From DATJHM01 sp035493895 (GTDB lineage Bacteria; Chloroflexota; Ktedonobacteria; Ktedonobacterales; Ktedonobacteraceae), in the NCBI GenBank assembly GCA_035493895.1, contig DATJHM010000287.1, positions 1 to 64,000 on the forward strand: a stretch of 64,000 nt of DNA. The letters run 5' to 3'. Below, in pieces: positions 34,987-43,151 of the stretch. The notes under the pieces are model-generated. The model did not search any database. It saw nothing but the letters and a program-made list of their open reading frames with translations, and was not told the DNA's origin. Position 1 is the first letter of the stretch. Every line of letters begins with the position of its first letter. The translations under genes and the position numbers were made by a program.

Positions 34987-35637
34987 ATGATGACATCAAA
35001 TCCTATTGAGGAAGTAACCTGGTGGCAGAATGTTAACCCCACTCCAGAGGAACTTCACTTGAGCGGAGGATTACAGGTCGAGGATTGGCCTCATGCACGT
35101 CAGGTGATGTCCCTCTCGATCCAGTTATTTGAGGCTACTTCCCCATTGCATCATCTTGATGTCCAGGCCCGGCGTTTGCTGGAGCGAGCTGCATTACTCC
35201 ATAATACAGGGATAATGATAGAGGCGCGACGTCACCACAAGCATTCGTTTCGCCTGATTAAAGAGGCTGTGCTGCCAGATTTTTCTGATGCAGAGCGCCA
35301 TGAAATTGCCTGTATTGCGCGCTACCATCGCCGTGCTCTCCCCAGTAATCATCATGATGAATATGCTGTGCTCGGTCGTGCAGCACGCAAACGCGTTTCT
35401 CTTTTATCCTCGCTCCTGCGTATTGCAGACGCACTCGATTACCACCATGATGGACGCGTCTTGCGTCTGGAGACAGACCTTCCTGCCTGCGATAAGACGA
35501 CCTGGGCCTTGCTGGCTACGGTTCGTCCTTTAGCTGATCTGGATGTTGAATTTGAACAGGTGCATGAGAAGGCTGATCTTTTTGAGCGCGTCTTTAAGCA
35601 CAAGCTGAGTTTTACGGTACTCTACGGAGAAATTTAA
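34987..35637 (+). CDS. HD-domain protein resembling the C-terminal domain of Ppx/GppA
   Basis: The 216 residues contain an HD fold (ERAALLHNTG, RRHHKHSFRLI, IARYHRR, LLRIADALDYHHDGRV) as in domain III of full-length exopolyphosphatases. The first metal motif reads HN rather than HD, so metal-dependent catalysis is doubtful. An ATG after GGAGGAA starts it, 171 bp after the CHAD gene on the same strand. Inference: the Ppx core and HD part of one ancestral enzyme are separately encoded here and may still work together on polyphosphate. Confidence 0.82.
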   Translation: MMTSNPIEEVTWWQNVNPTPEELHLSGGLQVEDWPHARQVMSLSIQLFEATSPLHHLDVQARRLLERAALLHNTGIMIEARRHHKHSFRLIKEAVLPDFSDAERHEIACIARYHRRALPSNHHDEYAVLGRAARKRVSLLSSLLRIADALDYHHDGRVLRLETDLPACDKTTWALLATVRPLADLDVEFEQVHEKADLFERVFKHKLSFTVLYGEI

Positions 35638-35654
35638 GGCTTATCTGCTGCTGA

Positions 35655-35705
35655 TAAAAAGGCCGGTTGATTTTCAATGATTTTCGAAAATCAACCGGCC
35701 TTTTG
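35655..35705. terminator. Strong bidirectional intrinsic terminator
   Basis: A long stem with arms AAAAGGCCGGTTGATTTTC and its near-complete complement, about 18 bp, with A/T runs on both sides, sits between the convergent HD and secF genes. It should stop transcription from both directions. Confidence 0.9.
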
Positions 35706-35752
35706 TTTGACATTGTCAAGCCAGCTATTGCAGCTCGCTTGACAATGTTCGT

Positions 35753-37126
35753 TTAGCCTTTTGTCCGCGCCAGCTCACGCCCTTCGCGCTCACGACGCCT
35801 GGGAGGGAGGTCGCGGTTGCGATTGAAGCGATCCAGGCCCATCTCGCCTTTCTCCCAGATCACCAGCATCATACTGGCGTTGAAGATGGACGAGTACGTT
35901 CCGCTAAAGATACCGATGAGCAGGGCCAGTGTGAAGTTATGGACACTACTGCCCGGTTGCGTGAAGAGGGTCAGCGTTGCCAGTGTAAAGAGTACGGTCA
36001 GTGATGTGTTCAATGAGCGAGACATCGTCTGCACCAGACTGGCATCGACGACCTGCTCAAAGGTCTCTGAAGTACTGCGCTGCATATTCTCTCTGATACG
36101 GTCGAACACGACGATGGTATCATGCACCGAGAAACCAACGACGGTGAGTACTGCTGTCAGGAACAGGGAGTCGACCTGGACGCCAAACAGCCAGCCCAGA
36201 ATCGAGAAGACCCCGAGCAGAACCAGTACGTCGTGCAGCAAGGCGATGATCGCACAGGCACCATAACGCCAGGCCTTGGGCACCTTGCGGAACGAGAACG
36301 AGATGTACAGCAGAATCAGGATCGAGGCGGCCAGGACAGCGAAGAACGCATTGCGCGTCGTCTCGCTCGCCACCGAGGGTCCTACCTCAGAGTTGCTGTC
36401 AAGCATCGTGTAAGGTCCACCAGCCGCCAGAATTGCGCCCTGGAGCCGGGGAATATCCTGCGTCTGCAAGCTCGATCGTGTTTGAATATTGATCGTTTGT
36501 GTGGTGGTACCTTGCTTGATATCAGCCACACTGACCGGGATCGTGGCCGCGTTGGTGCTGGTAGCAGCAGGCGTGCTGGTAGCGGCAGGGGTACTGGTGG
36601 CTGCTGCCGTGGCCTGTGCTGTTGGCGTTGCCACTACTGGAGCGGGAGCGCCTTTAGACGGATCACTGGTCTTCGGCAAGTTATTTAATGCGCTCTGGAC
36701 ATCGCTTATCTGCGGTGTGGTTTTGAAGCCGGTGACCGAGACAAGCGTGATCGTCTTACCATTTATCGGTACGTCAGAGAATTTGACATTGACACCGCTG
36801 AACTTATTTTGCAGCGCCGTCTGGATTGCCGTCTCGACATTGGTATCGACCTGGGTATTCATGCGAATATAAATGAGTTTGCCAGGCTGGGTCTGCTTAT
36901 TATTGCCGAGTGAAACGTCTAACGCTTGCAGATTGAGTGGTTGAAGCCAGCGTTGTACATCGTTGACTGAATTGACCTGTGTCTGCTGCTGCAATTCAAT
37001 AATTGAGCCCCCGGCAAAATCGATGCCGACATCGAGTCCATGGATCAGCAATGATATGACACCAGGAATAATGACTATCAGCGAGATAATGAGAAAAACA
37101 TAGCGATATTTAACAAGCCTGAACAC
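35753..37126 (-). CDS. secF: Protein translocase subunit SecF
   Basis: SecF works with SecD in the membrane and uses the proton gradient to help pull exported proteins through SecYEG. The 457 residues are longer than most SecF proteins (about 300-320). Seen: first membrane helix (YVFLIISLIVIIPGVISLLI), the signature GLDVGIDFAGGS, five further helices including VGFSVHDTIVVFDRIREN and SLNTSLTVLFTLATLTLF. The extra length is mainly in the first periplasmic domain, which includes a Pro/Ala/Thr-rich stretch with repeated AATSTP units. A GTG start lies behind GAGGAGAG, 15 bp after secD. Confidence 0.95.
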   Translation of the reverse strand: MFRLVKYRYVFLIISLIVIIPGVISLLIHGLDVGIDFAGGSIIELQQQTQVNSVNDVQRWLQPLNLQALDVSLGNNKQTQPGKLIYIRMNTQVDTNVETAIQTALQNKFSGVNVKFSDVPINGKTITLVSVTGFKTTPQISDVQSALNNLPKTSDPSKGAPAPVVATPTAQATAAATSTPAATSTPAATSTNAATIPVSVADIKQGTTTQTINIQTRSSLQTQDIPRLQGAILAAGGPYTMLDSNSEVGPSVASETTRNAFFAVLAASILILLYISFSFRKVPKAWRYGACAIIALLHDVLVLLGVFSILGWLFGVQVDSLFLTAVLTVVGFSVHDTIVVFDRIRENMQRSTSETFEQVVDASLVQTMSRSLNTSLTVLFTLATLTLFTQPGSSVHNFTLALLIGIFSGTYSSIFNASMMLVIWEKGEMGLDRFNRNRDLPPRRREREGRELARTKG

Positions 37127-37141
37127 GGCACTCTCCTCTTC

Positions 37142-38527
37142 TTATACCGCGCTGTTCCGACGTGCCAGGCTGGCCGAAGGAACTGCATCCAAAGGTAGCC
37201 CAAACAATGCGGGATGATTAATCACGCCAGTCGGCACAAGCAGGTTCAGGAAGGTGCGTGTGACGACGACAGCGGTAAACAAACTGACGATCACACCCAG
37301 AAAGAGGGTAGTCGCGAAACCAACGATGATCGTTGCGCCAAAGTTTGTGCCGAATCCGTACAGGACGCCACAGGTAATAAGCGTCGAAAAGTTTGAGTCG
37401 CGAATGGAGGGCCATGCACGCTTCCACCCAATATCGATAGCTGAAGCTAAGAGCCTGCCTGCGCGTAGTTCTTCTTTGACGCGCTCGAATATGAGCACGT
37501 TTGCGTCAACCGCCATACCGATTGACAGAATAAAACCGGCGATCCCTTCCAGGGTGAGGGTGACTCCGATCAATTTAAAGATGGCGAATGTCGTGATCGT
37601 GTAGAGGATCAGGGCCACGTCCGCCAGAAATCCTGGGAGGCGATAGTAAAGCAACATGAATAACATGACAATGCCCAGGCCAATGGCACCGGCCATCAGG
37701 CTTCTATTAATAGAATCCTGGCCCAATGTCGCCCCGACTGTATTTTCACTGGCGATGGTAAAGGAGATGGGTAGGGCACCATACTTTAAAACACTGACGA
37801 GCTGATTCGCCTGCGTGTAGGTAAACTGGCCTGTGATCTGACCATTTCCGGGGATCTGGCTCTGAATCTGAGGTGACGAGATGACCTGTCGATCGAGCGT
37901 TACGGTGAGGTAATCACCAATGTGGCTGGCGGTATAAGAGCTGAGCTTGCCAATAGCCGCGCCCTGCATTGAGAATTCGATGACGTATTGACCGGTCTGA
38001 GGGTCCTGACCAACGTTGAGCGATTTAGAATCGAGGTTCGCTCCCGTAAAGAGCGGCTGATCCCCTGGGTTGGTCGAAGCATAATCGCTCGGGTTAAGCG
38101 TTGTGCCCGCCTGTAAGCTGGTGGTTCCGGTATCCCAGAACTCGAGCTTGCCGGTCTTGAGGAGTGAATTGATGGCCTGCTGCGTGTTACCATTGTTCAG
38201 GCCCGGTAATTCTACTGATAGGCTTGGTTGCCCGTTTGAAGTTTGTACGCGGATGATTGGCTGGTTGACGCCGAGACCACCATTCACGCGCTGTTCAATT
38301 TGCGTACGTACTGCTTGCATTACCTGATCTGAGGTATTCTGACCTGGTTTCGGTACCATCAAGACCTGTACGCCGCCTTGCAGATCGAGCCCTTCTTTAA
38401 TCGTGAAGGGGTTATTGATGCCGTGCCAGGGCTTGCCGTTAACTGGGTTGGGCCAGAAAACGACGTATGATGCCCCAATGGCCAGCAAGATGATGAAGAG
38501 GAGGAGTGTGAGTGTTCCTCGCCGCAT
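37142..38527 (-). CDS. secD: Protein translocase subunit SecD
   Basis: The SecDF partner, 461 residues. Seen: N-terminal helix, GLDLQGGVQVLM motif, a periplasmic P1 region containing the conserved VELPG element, then GAIGLGIVMLFMLLYYRLPG, TLTLEGIAGFILSIGMAVDANVLIFERVKEE with the functional Asp/Glu/Arg cluster, and three further helices. It is transcribed with secF. The 354 bp upstream of its ATG (38528-38881) separates it from the phosphodiesterase gene; it contains no gene that I can support and should hold the secDF promoter. Confidence 0.96.
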   Translation of the reverse strand: MRRGTLTLLLFIILLAIGASYVVFWPNPVNGKPWHGINNPFTIKEGLDLQGGVQVLMVPKPGQNTSDQVMQAVRTQIEQRVNGGLGVNQPIIRVQTSNGQPSLSVELPGLNNGNTQQAINSLLKTGKLEFWDTGTTSLQAGTTLNPSDYASTNPGDQPLFTGANLDSKSLNVGQDPQTGQYVIEFSMQGAAIGKLSSYTASHIGDYLTVTLDRQVISSPQIQSQIPGNGQITGQFTYTQANQLVSVLKYGALPISFTIASENTVGATLGQDSINRSLMAGAIGLGIVMLFMLLYYRLPGFLADVALILYTITTFAIFKLIGVTLTLEGIAGFILSIGMAVDANVLIFERVKEELRAGRLLASAIDIGWKRAWPSIRDSNFSTLITCGVLYGFGTNFGATIIVGFATTLFLGVIVSLFTAVVVTRTFLNLLVPTGVINHPALFGLPLDAVPSASLARRNSAV

Positions 38528-38881
38528 GTGTTATATTCCCTCTCACTCAAAATTCTTTCTTGAAACGGAAAAAGCATGTATAAATCTGACGGCCCATCTT
38601 CCATTGGCGCAATATCGTTGCACACTTGCTGATTTCTGTATCGGGATGCGAAAAAAAGCCTTATCAGGTCATTGTGCAGTATAGCACAGTTGCCTGCCAT
38701 TTCCTATCCCGTTCTCAGCTCAGCTTACTGGCTGTTTCCTGCTTGCATGCGCCCGCATTGAGCACATTTCGCTCTATCTCCTCTTTCTAACGAGTGTTGA
38801 TAGGCGAAAGTTGCCTGTCTTTCTTTATGATAATCCCTTTGTCTATCTGGAGCCTGTGGAGAGAATGAAGCAAAGGTACTA

Positions 38882-40162
38882 TTATAGGGGGAGTACCAGG
38901 AAGGGGATCTCCATTTCTTCGGGGGTGAGCCCTCCATGGTGGCCTTGAAAATGCATCTCAAATTTCCCCTCCTCGTACCACCAGACGGTCTCGTATTTAT
39001 AGGGCAGGATGACGACATTCCCCAATCTCTCGAGGAGCGCTGTTGATGGCTCCTCGAGCCCGAAGAAATGTTTCTCGATCAGCTCTTTTGTACGGTACAC
39101 TTCGGCTTTCCGCGCGAGCTTTTGTTGTAGTTCGTCGATTGCCTGCTGCTCATACTCTTCTTTCACATACAGAAACATGTCCCGCGCTGATCCGGCAGGG
39201 ACGAGGAGGCGTCCTTTTTTGTTGGTTTTGAGATAATGTTCTATTTGTGCCATCTGTCTGTTGAGATAAACGGTGGTATGTGGATTGACTTCGGCCTGCC
39301 CATGATCGGCGGTCATGATGAAGAGCGTATTGCCGCTTTTACCGCGCACATTTTTGTAGAACAGATTGTTCATCTGGGTGAGGAAGTTGTCGATGACCTC
39401 TTCGGTCAGGCGGGCATAAGGACCATAGTGATGGCTGGCGATGTCTATGCGGTCAAAATAGAGAAAATAATAGCTCGGCTCGCTGTTCGGTTGTGTGAGC
39501 AGGTATGTCATTCGTTCAAGTGCGTCCTGAAGATTGGAATAGGGGTGCACCTGCGCACCGCGAAAGACGATATCCGAATAGGTGGATGGCGTATATGACT
39601 GGTATTGTAGTACATGCGAGCGCACTCCTTGTGCTCTCAGGGTCTCATAAAATGTTTGCGGCGGAAAGAACGCCGTTGTGGCAATGTTGCTGCGTTTGAT
39701 GGTGTCGCGTGCATGCTTCTCTCCGGCAAATGAGAAGAGCAGCGGAGAGATAATTTCGTCAACAAGTGGTTCGTAGTAGTTCCATTCGTACACTCCGCTC
39801 TGTCCTACGTTGAGGCCGGTATGGATGCAGGTAACATGCGCTGCTGTGGTTGAGGGAAATTGTGAGGTGAGTTTTGAGACGACGCCATCGGTGAGGATGG
39901 TTTTGAGAAAGGGATATTTTTCTGCGTGCCGCTCAAAAATTTTCCAGCCGAAGGCGTCGATAAAGAAGAGCACCACTTTGTCATATTTCTGTGGTAACGA
40001 GCCAAAAACGTCAATTGGTAGTCCACTCTCTCCCTGGCCAGTAAGCAGGTGGCTGATGGTCTGAGGAATGTTGGCAAAGCAATAGGAATCATAACGTGGC
40101 CTGATGAAGCGCTGCGAGAATCTTGAGCCATTCACCGTGGTTACTGAGGCTGAATTAAGCAT
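38882..40162 (-). CDS. Alkaline-phosphatase-superfamily protein (type I phosphodiesterase/nucleotide pyrophosphatase family)
   Basis: The 426 residues show the metal-binding signatures of the superfamily: VVLFFIDAFGWKIFE with the first Asp, TDGVVSKLTSQFPSTTAAHVTCIHTG with the Ser/Thr nucleophile region, FDRIDIASHHYGP with Asp and His ligands, and MTADHGQAEV with the second Asp-His pair. It lacks a signal peptide, so it is probably cytoplasmic. It could hydrolyse a nucleotide or phospholipid phosphodiester; the substrate is unknown. It is a single gene behind GGAAAGAGC. Confidence 0.85.
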   Translation of the reverse strand: MLNSASVTTVNGSRFSQRFIRPRYDSYCFANIPQTISHLLTGQGESGLPIDVFGSLPQKYDKVVLFFIDAFGWKIFERHAEKYPFLKTILTDGVVSKLTSQFPSTTAAHVTCIHTGLNVGQSGVYEWNYYEPLVDEIISPLLFSFAGEKHARDTIKRSNIATTAFFPPQTFYETLRAQGVRSHVLQYQSYTPSTYSDIVFRGAQVHPYSNLQDALERMTYLLTQPNSEPSYYFLYFDRIDIASHHYGPYARLTEEVIDNFLTQMNNLFYKNVRGKSGNTLFIMTADHGQAEVNPHTTVYLNRQMAQIEHYLKTNKKGRLLVPAGSARDMFLYVKEEYEQQAIDELQQKLARKAEVYRTKELIEKHFFGLEEPSTALLERLGNVVILPYKYETVWWYEEGKFEMHFQGHHGGLTPEEMEIPFLVLPL

Positions 40163-40289
40163 GCTCTTTCCTGCTTCCTGGTAGCTGGCCTGATTTGAAT
40201 GAGAATGATCAATCTATGTGAGTAGTATAGCATGAAAGCTTGTGCAATTAGCACTCGATTCCCGTACATTTATTTTGTGCAACGGAAAA

Positions 40290-40320
40290 GGCCTCCTGTC
40301 AGAACGCTCAGCAGGAGGCC
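40290..40320 (-). terminator. Intrinsic terminator after the 56-residue protein gene
   Basis: GGCCTCCTG and CAGGAGGCC form a 9-bp stem around a 13-base loop, with CTTTT following on the minus strand. It is about 65 bp downstream of the small gene and also lies upstream of the divergent phosphodiesterase region. Confidence 0.75.
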
Positions 40321-40386
40321 GGAAAACGAAGGATAGATTACTCACTACTTTTTTAGATGTAAGAGGAGGATAGGACCTTTTTATGA

Positions 40387-40557
40387 CTACTCACCCTTGC
40401 GATGTTTTTTCTCTTTGTGCTCTTTCATGACGGTTCGTGCCGCAACTTCCTCTGCCCTATCCCCATAACGACCACTTTTTTGCGCTGATTCTTTAATATG
40501 CTCGTACTGGCGTTCTTCTTTCTCACCTACGCCCTTTAAAGGCTTCTTATCTGGCAT
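40387..40557 (-). CDS. Conserved 56-residue protein (family often annotated as plasmid stabilization protein)
   Basis: The short frame starts with an ATG preceded by a perfect AAGGAGG at 7 bp and ends in TAG before an intrinsic terminator. The product is highly charged: KEERQYEHIKESAQKSGR, then DRAEEVAARTVMKEHKEKK. I recognise the pattern of a widespread small bacterial family with RQYEHIKES and AEEIAARTVNK blocks, usually named plasmid stabilization protein without experimental proof. Probably helical and cytoplasmic; function unknown. The clear ribosome site and terminator make it a real gene. Confidence 0.85.
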   Translation of the reverse strand: MPDKKPLKGVGEKEERQYEHIKESAQKSGRYGDRAEEVAARTVMKEHKEKKHRKGE

Positions 40558-40888
40558 GAATGCACCTCCTTCTGGAAACTTTCCCTTGTTGTGTATTTGC
40601 CAACATTTTTTGCCTATGTTTTCTACACGAATCTCCTTTGTGTATGGTTTCTGTTCTGCGCTGCCTGCTTTCTGCCCTTCTCAGCATGCAGGACGTTTGT
40701 TGTCAGGTTGCTCAGAGAGGAGATATACTGGTGATTGTATATGCTATTGACCTCGACTATGGATTGCAATTTGCAATCAGATGCTGAAGCCAACGATTTT
40801 TATGTAAGATAGGTCTGTAAAATAAGCTTTCTTCCAATTATGCTGCTTTCTGGAAAGAAGCCGTTTCGCTACACGAGAAGGAAATAGT
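40558..40888. other. Intergenic region between divergent genes
   Basis: 331 bp between the 56-residue protein gene (minus) and the LIM/DA1 gene (plus). Apart from the ribosome sites at its two ends I see no gene, strong hairpin or repeat; it must contain both promoters. Confidence 0.6.
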
Positions 40889-41806
40889 ATGTATGGCTTT
40901 CCCCTCTGTAAATTGTGCAATCAGCCCATTATGGGAAGCTGGATGACGGCATTGGGTGCGACCTGGCATCCCGAACACTTTCTTTGCGCGGCCTGTGGAC
41001 GTCCCATTACGGATGCCCGTTTTTCTACGCATCAAGGCGCTCCGTATCATATCGCCTGTTATGAACGCACGATTGTTCCTCATTGTGTCTTTTGTGGACG
41101 TCCTCTGACTGGTATGTACATGACTGATCGCCTGGGGCAGCTGTTTTGTGCAGAGCACGAGGGAGACTATCCTCGCTGTGCTTTCTGTAATTGTCTGGTT
41201 CCTGGCGGGAAGCCTATACCTGAGACGGGACGTGTGCGTTGTGCCGCTTGTAGTGCCAGTGCGATTGAGTCGAGTGAGGTGGCGAAGCCGATATACCGTG
41301 AAGTCATTGGATGGGTAAGTAATCAGGGGTTGCTCTATAATAATTTACGCCTCTCTCTGGAAATTTGCGGCTCAGAGTCATTAGCCCGGCATCTCCGCTC
41401 CCACGCTGAGTCCCATTCACTGGGAGCAACAATGAGTACGACCTATACGCAAGCGAATGGCCAGATCATAAGCTCGGAAGTGCGCGGGGTAGCGGTGCTT
41501 CTCGGCCTGCCAGAGATGCTCTTCCGCGGGGTCACTATTCATGAGCTTGGTCATGTCTGGCTGGTGGTGCAGGGCGTTCGTAATCTTTCCCCACAGACCG
41601 AGGAAGGTTTCTGTGAACTCCTCTCTTATCGTTATTATCAAGAGCAGAATACGCCCGAAAGCCACTATCATGCTCAAGGTATTGAACATAACCTGGATCA
41701 TACCTATGGGGATGGTTTTCGTTATGTGCATGCGCTTGCTCAGAAATATGGTCTCCCTCGCTTGCTTACGGACCTTCAGATGGCAAAAAGGCTCCCTCTT
41801 CTCTAA
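40889..41806 (+). CDS. LIM zinc-finger and DA1-like metallopeptidase
   Basis: The 305-residue protein has zinc fingers at about 7-121: a LIM-type finger (CKLC, WHPEHFLCAACG, CYER), a second (CVFCG ... FCAEH) and extra CxxC pairs (CAFC, CAAC). A C-terminal DA1-like peptidase domain (about 135-300) has the zinc site HELGH (His218, Glu219, His222) and, downstream, the TEEGFCELLSY motif whose Glu239 is the likely third ligand. Plant DA1 proteins (LIM plus DA1-like peptidase, ubiquitin-activated) have the same order. No ubiquitin-binding motif is visible. No signal peptide, so cytosolic. GAAGGAAA precedes the ATG. Substrates in bacteria are unknown to me. Confidence 0.85.
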   Translation: MYGFPLCKLCNQPIMGSWMTALGATWHPEHFLCAACGRPITDARFSTHQGAPYHIACYERTIVPHCVFCGRPLTGMYMTDRLGQLFCAEHEGDYPRCAFCNCLVPGGKPIPETGRVRCAACSASAIESSEVAKPIYREVIGWVSNQGLLYNNLRLSLEICGSESLARHLRSHAESHSLGATMSTTYTQANGQIISSEVRGVAVLLGLPEMLFRGVTIHELGHVWLVVQGVRNLSPQTEEGFCELLSYRYYQEQNTPESHYHAQGIEHNLDHTYGDGFRYVHALAQKYGLPRLLTDLQMAKRLPLL

Positions 41807-41952
41807 TCGTGTATATCCTTCCACCATTCCCTTTTTTGAGCGCGAGGTATTTAACGATCAGAGATCAAGCGGTTCTGGCATTAGCGTAAAATCGCAGCGA
41901 ACAGGTTCGGCCATCGAACTCTTTCGGGCTTGTTATCCCCTTTCCTCTCTCT

Positions 41953-42987
41953 TCAATTCTGCTCACGCTCCTCCTCAGTTTGAAGAATATCAGTCTGTCG
42001 CAGCCAGGGCGGCGTCATGAACGCTCTCCGTTGCGCCTCCGATTCCTTAATTCTCTGCTCCAGCCCCTTTTGTGGGAGGCGTGTTCGTCCCTGAGCAGCC
42101 CGCGCAGCTAGCCCGCCCGCTTTGTAATCCTTCAGCGCCTCCTGGTCTGCCAGCAACTGTTGCTCCATACCGCTTGCCCCTAGCGCGCTCTCTGCTACGC
42201 CAATTCTCCGCTCCAGCCCCTCTTGTGTGAGGCGTGTTCGTCCCCGAGCAGCATGCTCTGCTAGCCCGCCCGCTTTGTAATCCTTCAGCGCCTTCCGATC
42301 TGCCTGCAATTGCTGCTCCAAAGTCAGCTTATTTGCATAATGCTGCCCCTGCTCTTCCTTCTCAAAACGCCACTTTGCCTCCCTTACCTCCCCTACCCAT
42401 TTACTCGCTTCTGCCCCGGCTGCTTTCGTGTCTTGCCCGCGAGCCTTCGCCCACCTTTTTGCTACTTTGCGTACACGCTCGCGATCTCTTGCATATTGCT
42501 GAACCTCTGGGTCCTCTCGATATTGCCTGCGACTTTGCACATAATCCTGCTCGGTCTCCGGGTTCGTTCGACGGTTCGCCTCGTATGTCGCATTGTATGC
42601 TCTCTTACGGGCCTTCGAATTAGCATCAGACGGGAGCCACCCATTCGCGTGATCTATTTCTCGTTGCTCCATCGCAAACCACCTCTCTGGCGTGGGTACT
42701 TGATGATCTGGACGCTTTTCATAGAGGGGGTCTCCTGAGGATGAATCAACTACTGGCTTCTTCTTTGCATCCCTCTGCTGCCGCCAGGTGAGCACATTCT
42801 CTAGCGAGGTTCCTGCCGGATAATCCGTTCCACCTGGACTCCTCGTCTCTCGTCGTAACTGTGCGAACTCTGTGCTTTCCTCTGTGGTTTGTCGGAGCAT
42901 ATCAGGGGTCCATCCCTTTTTTTCCAGTGCTGATAGTTCTTCCGCTTCGTGCCTTGAGCCTCCGCCGTCTCCTTGCCTTGGTGACAT
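41953..42987 (-). CDS. Unrecognised helical repeat protein, tandem paralogue A
   Basis: The 344 residues match no family I know. It has three parts. Residues 1-123 are nearly identical to paralogue B (GWTPDMLRQTTEE, RSPGGTDYPAGTSLENVLTWR, FAMEQREIDHANGW). Residues 124-218 are a charged, probably coiled-coil segment that differs strongly from B. Residues 219-344 have two copies of a 51-residue helical unit (EQQLxADxxALKDYKAGGLAxxAA), then PPWLR and an acidic/basic tail. No signal peptide or membrane segment. AGGAGG precedes the ATG. Convergent with the LIM/DA1 gene. Confidence 0.8.
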   Translation of the reverse strand: MSPRQGDGGGSRHEAEELSALEKKGWTPDMLRQTTEESTEFAQLRRETRSPGGTDYPAGTSLENVLTWRQQRDAKKKPVVDSSSGDPLYEKRPDHQVPTPERWFAMEQREIDHANGWLPSDANSKARKRAYNATYEANRRTNPETEQDYVQSRRQYREDPEVQQYARDRERVRKVAKRWAKARGQDTKAAGAEASKWVGEVREAKWRFEKEEQGQHYANKLTLEQQLQADRKALKDYKAGGLAEHAARGRTRLTQEGLERRIGVAESALGASGMEQQLLADQEALKDYKAGGLAARAAQGRTRLPQKGLEQRIKESEAQRRAFMTPPWLRQTDILQTEEEREQN

Positions 42988-43151
42988 CCTGTCCTCCTTG
43001 TGCTCCTTGTTGGATCTGCTTCTCCTACTCTACCAGATCCTTATTTCACATACAACCGGGGCCAGGCCCGTCTCTCATCCTCGGGCTTGTTATCCCCTTT
43101 CCTCTCTCCTCAATTCTGCTCGCGCTCCTCCTCAGTTTGAAGAACGTCAGT

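Noticed and set aside
36122..36688. 188-residue plus-strand frame with Arg/Gly-rich sequence
   Set aside because: Antisense to secF, including its low-complexity insertion; a composition artefact.
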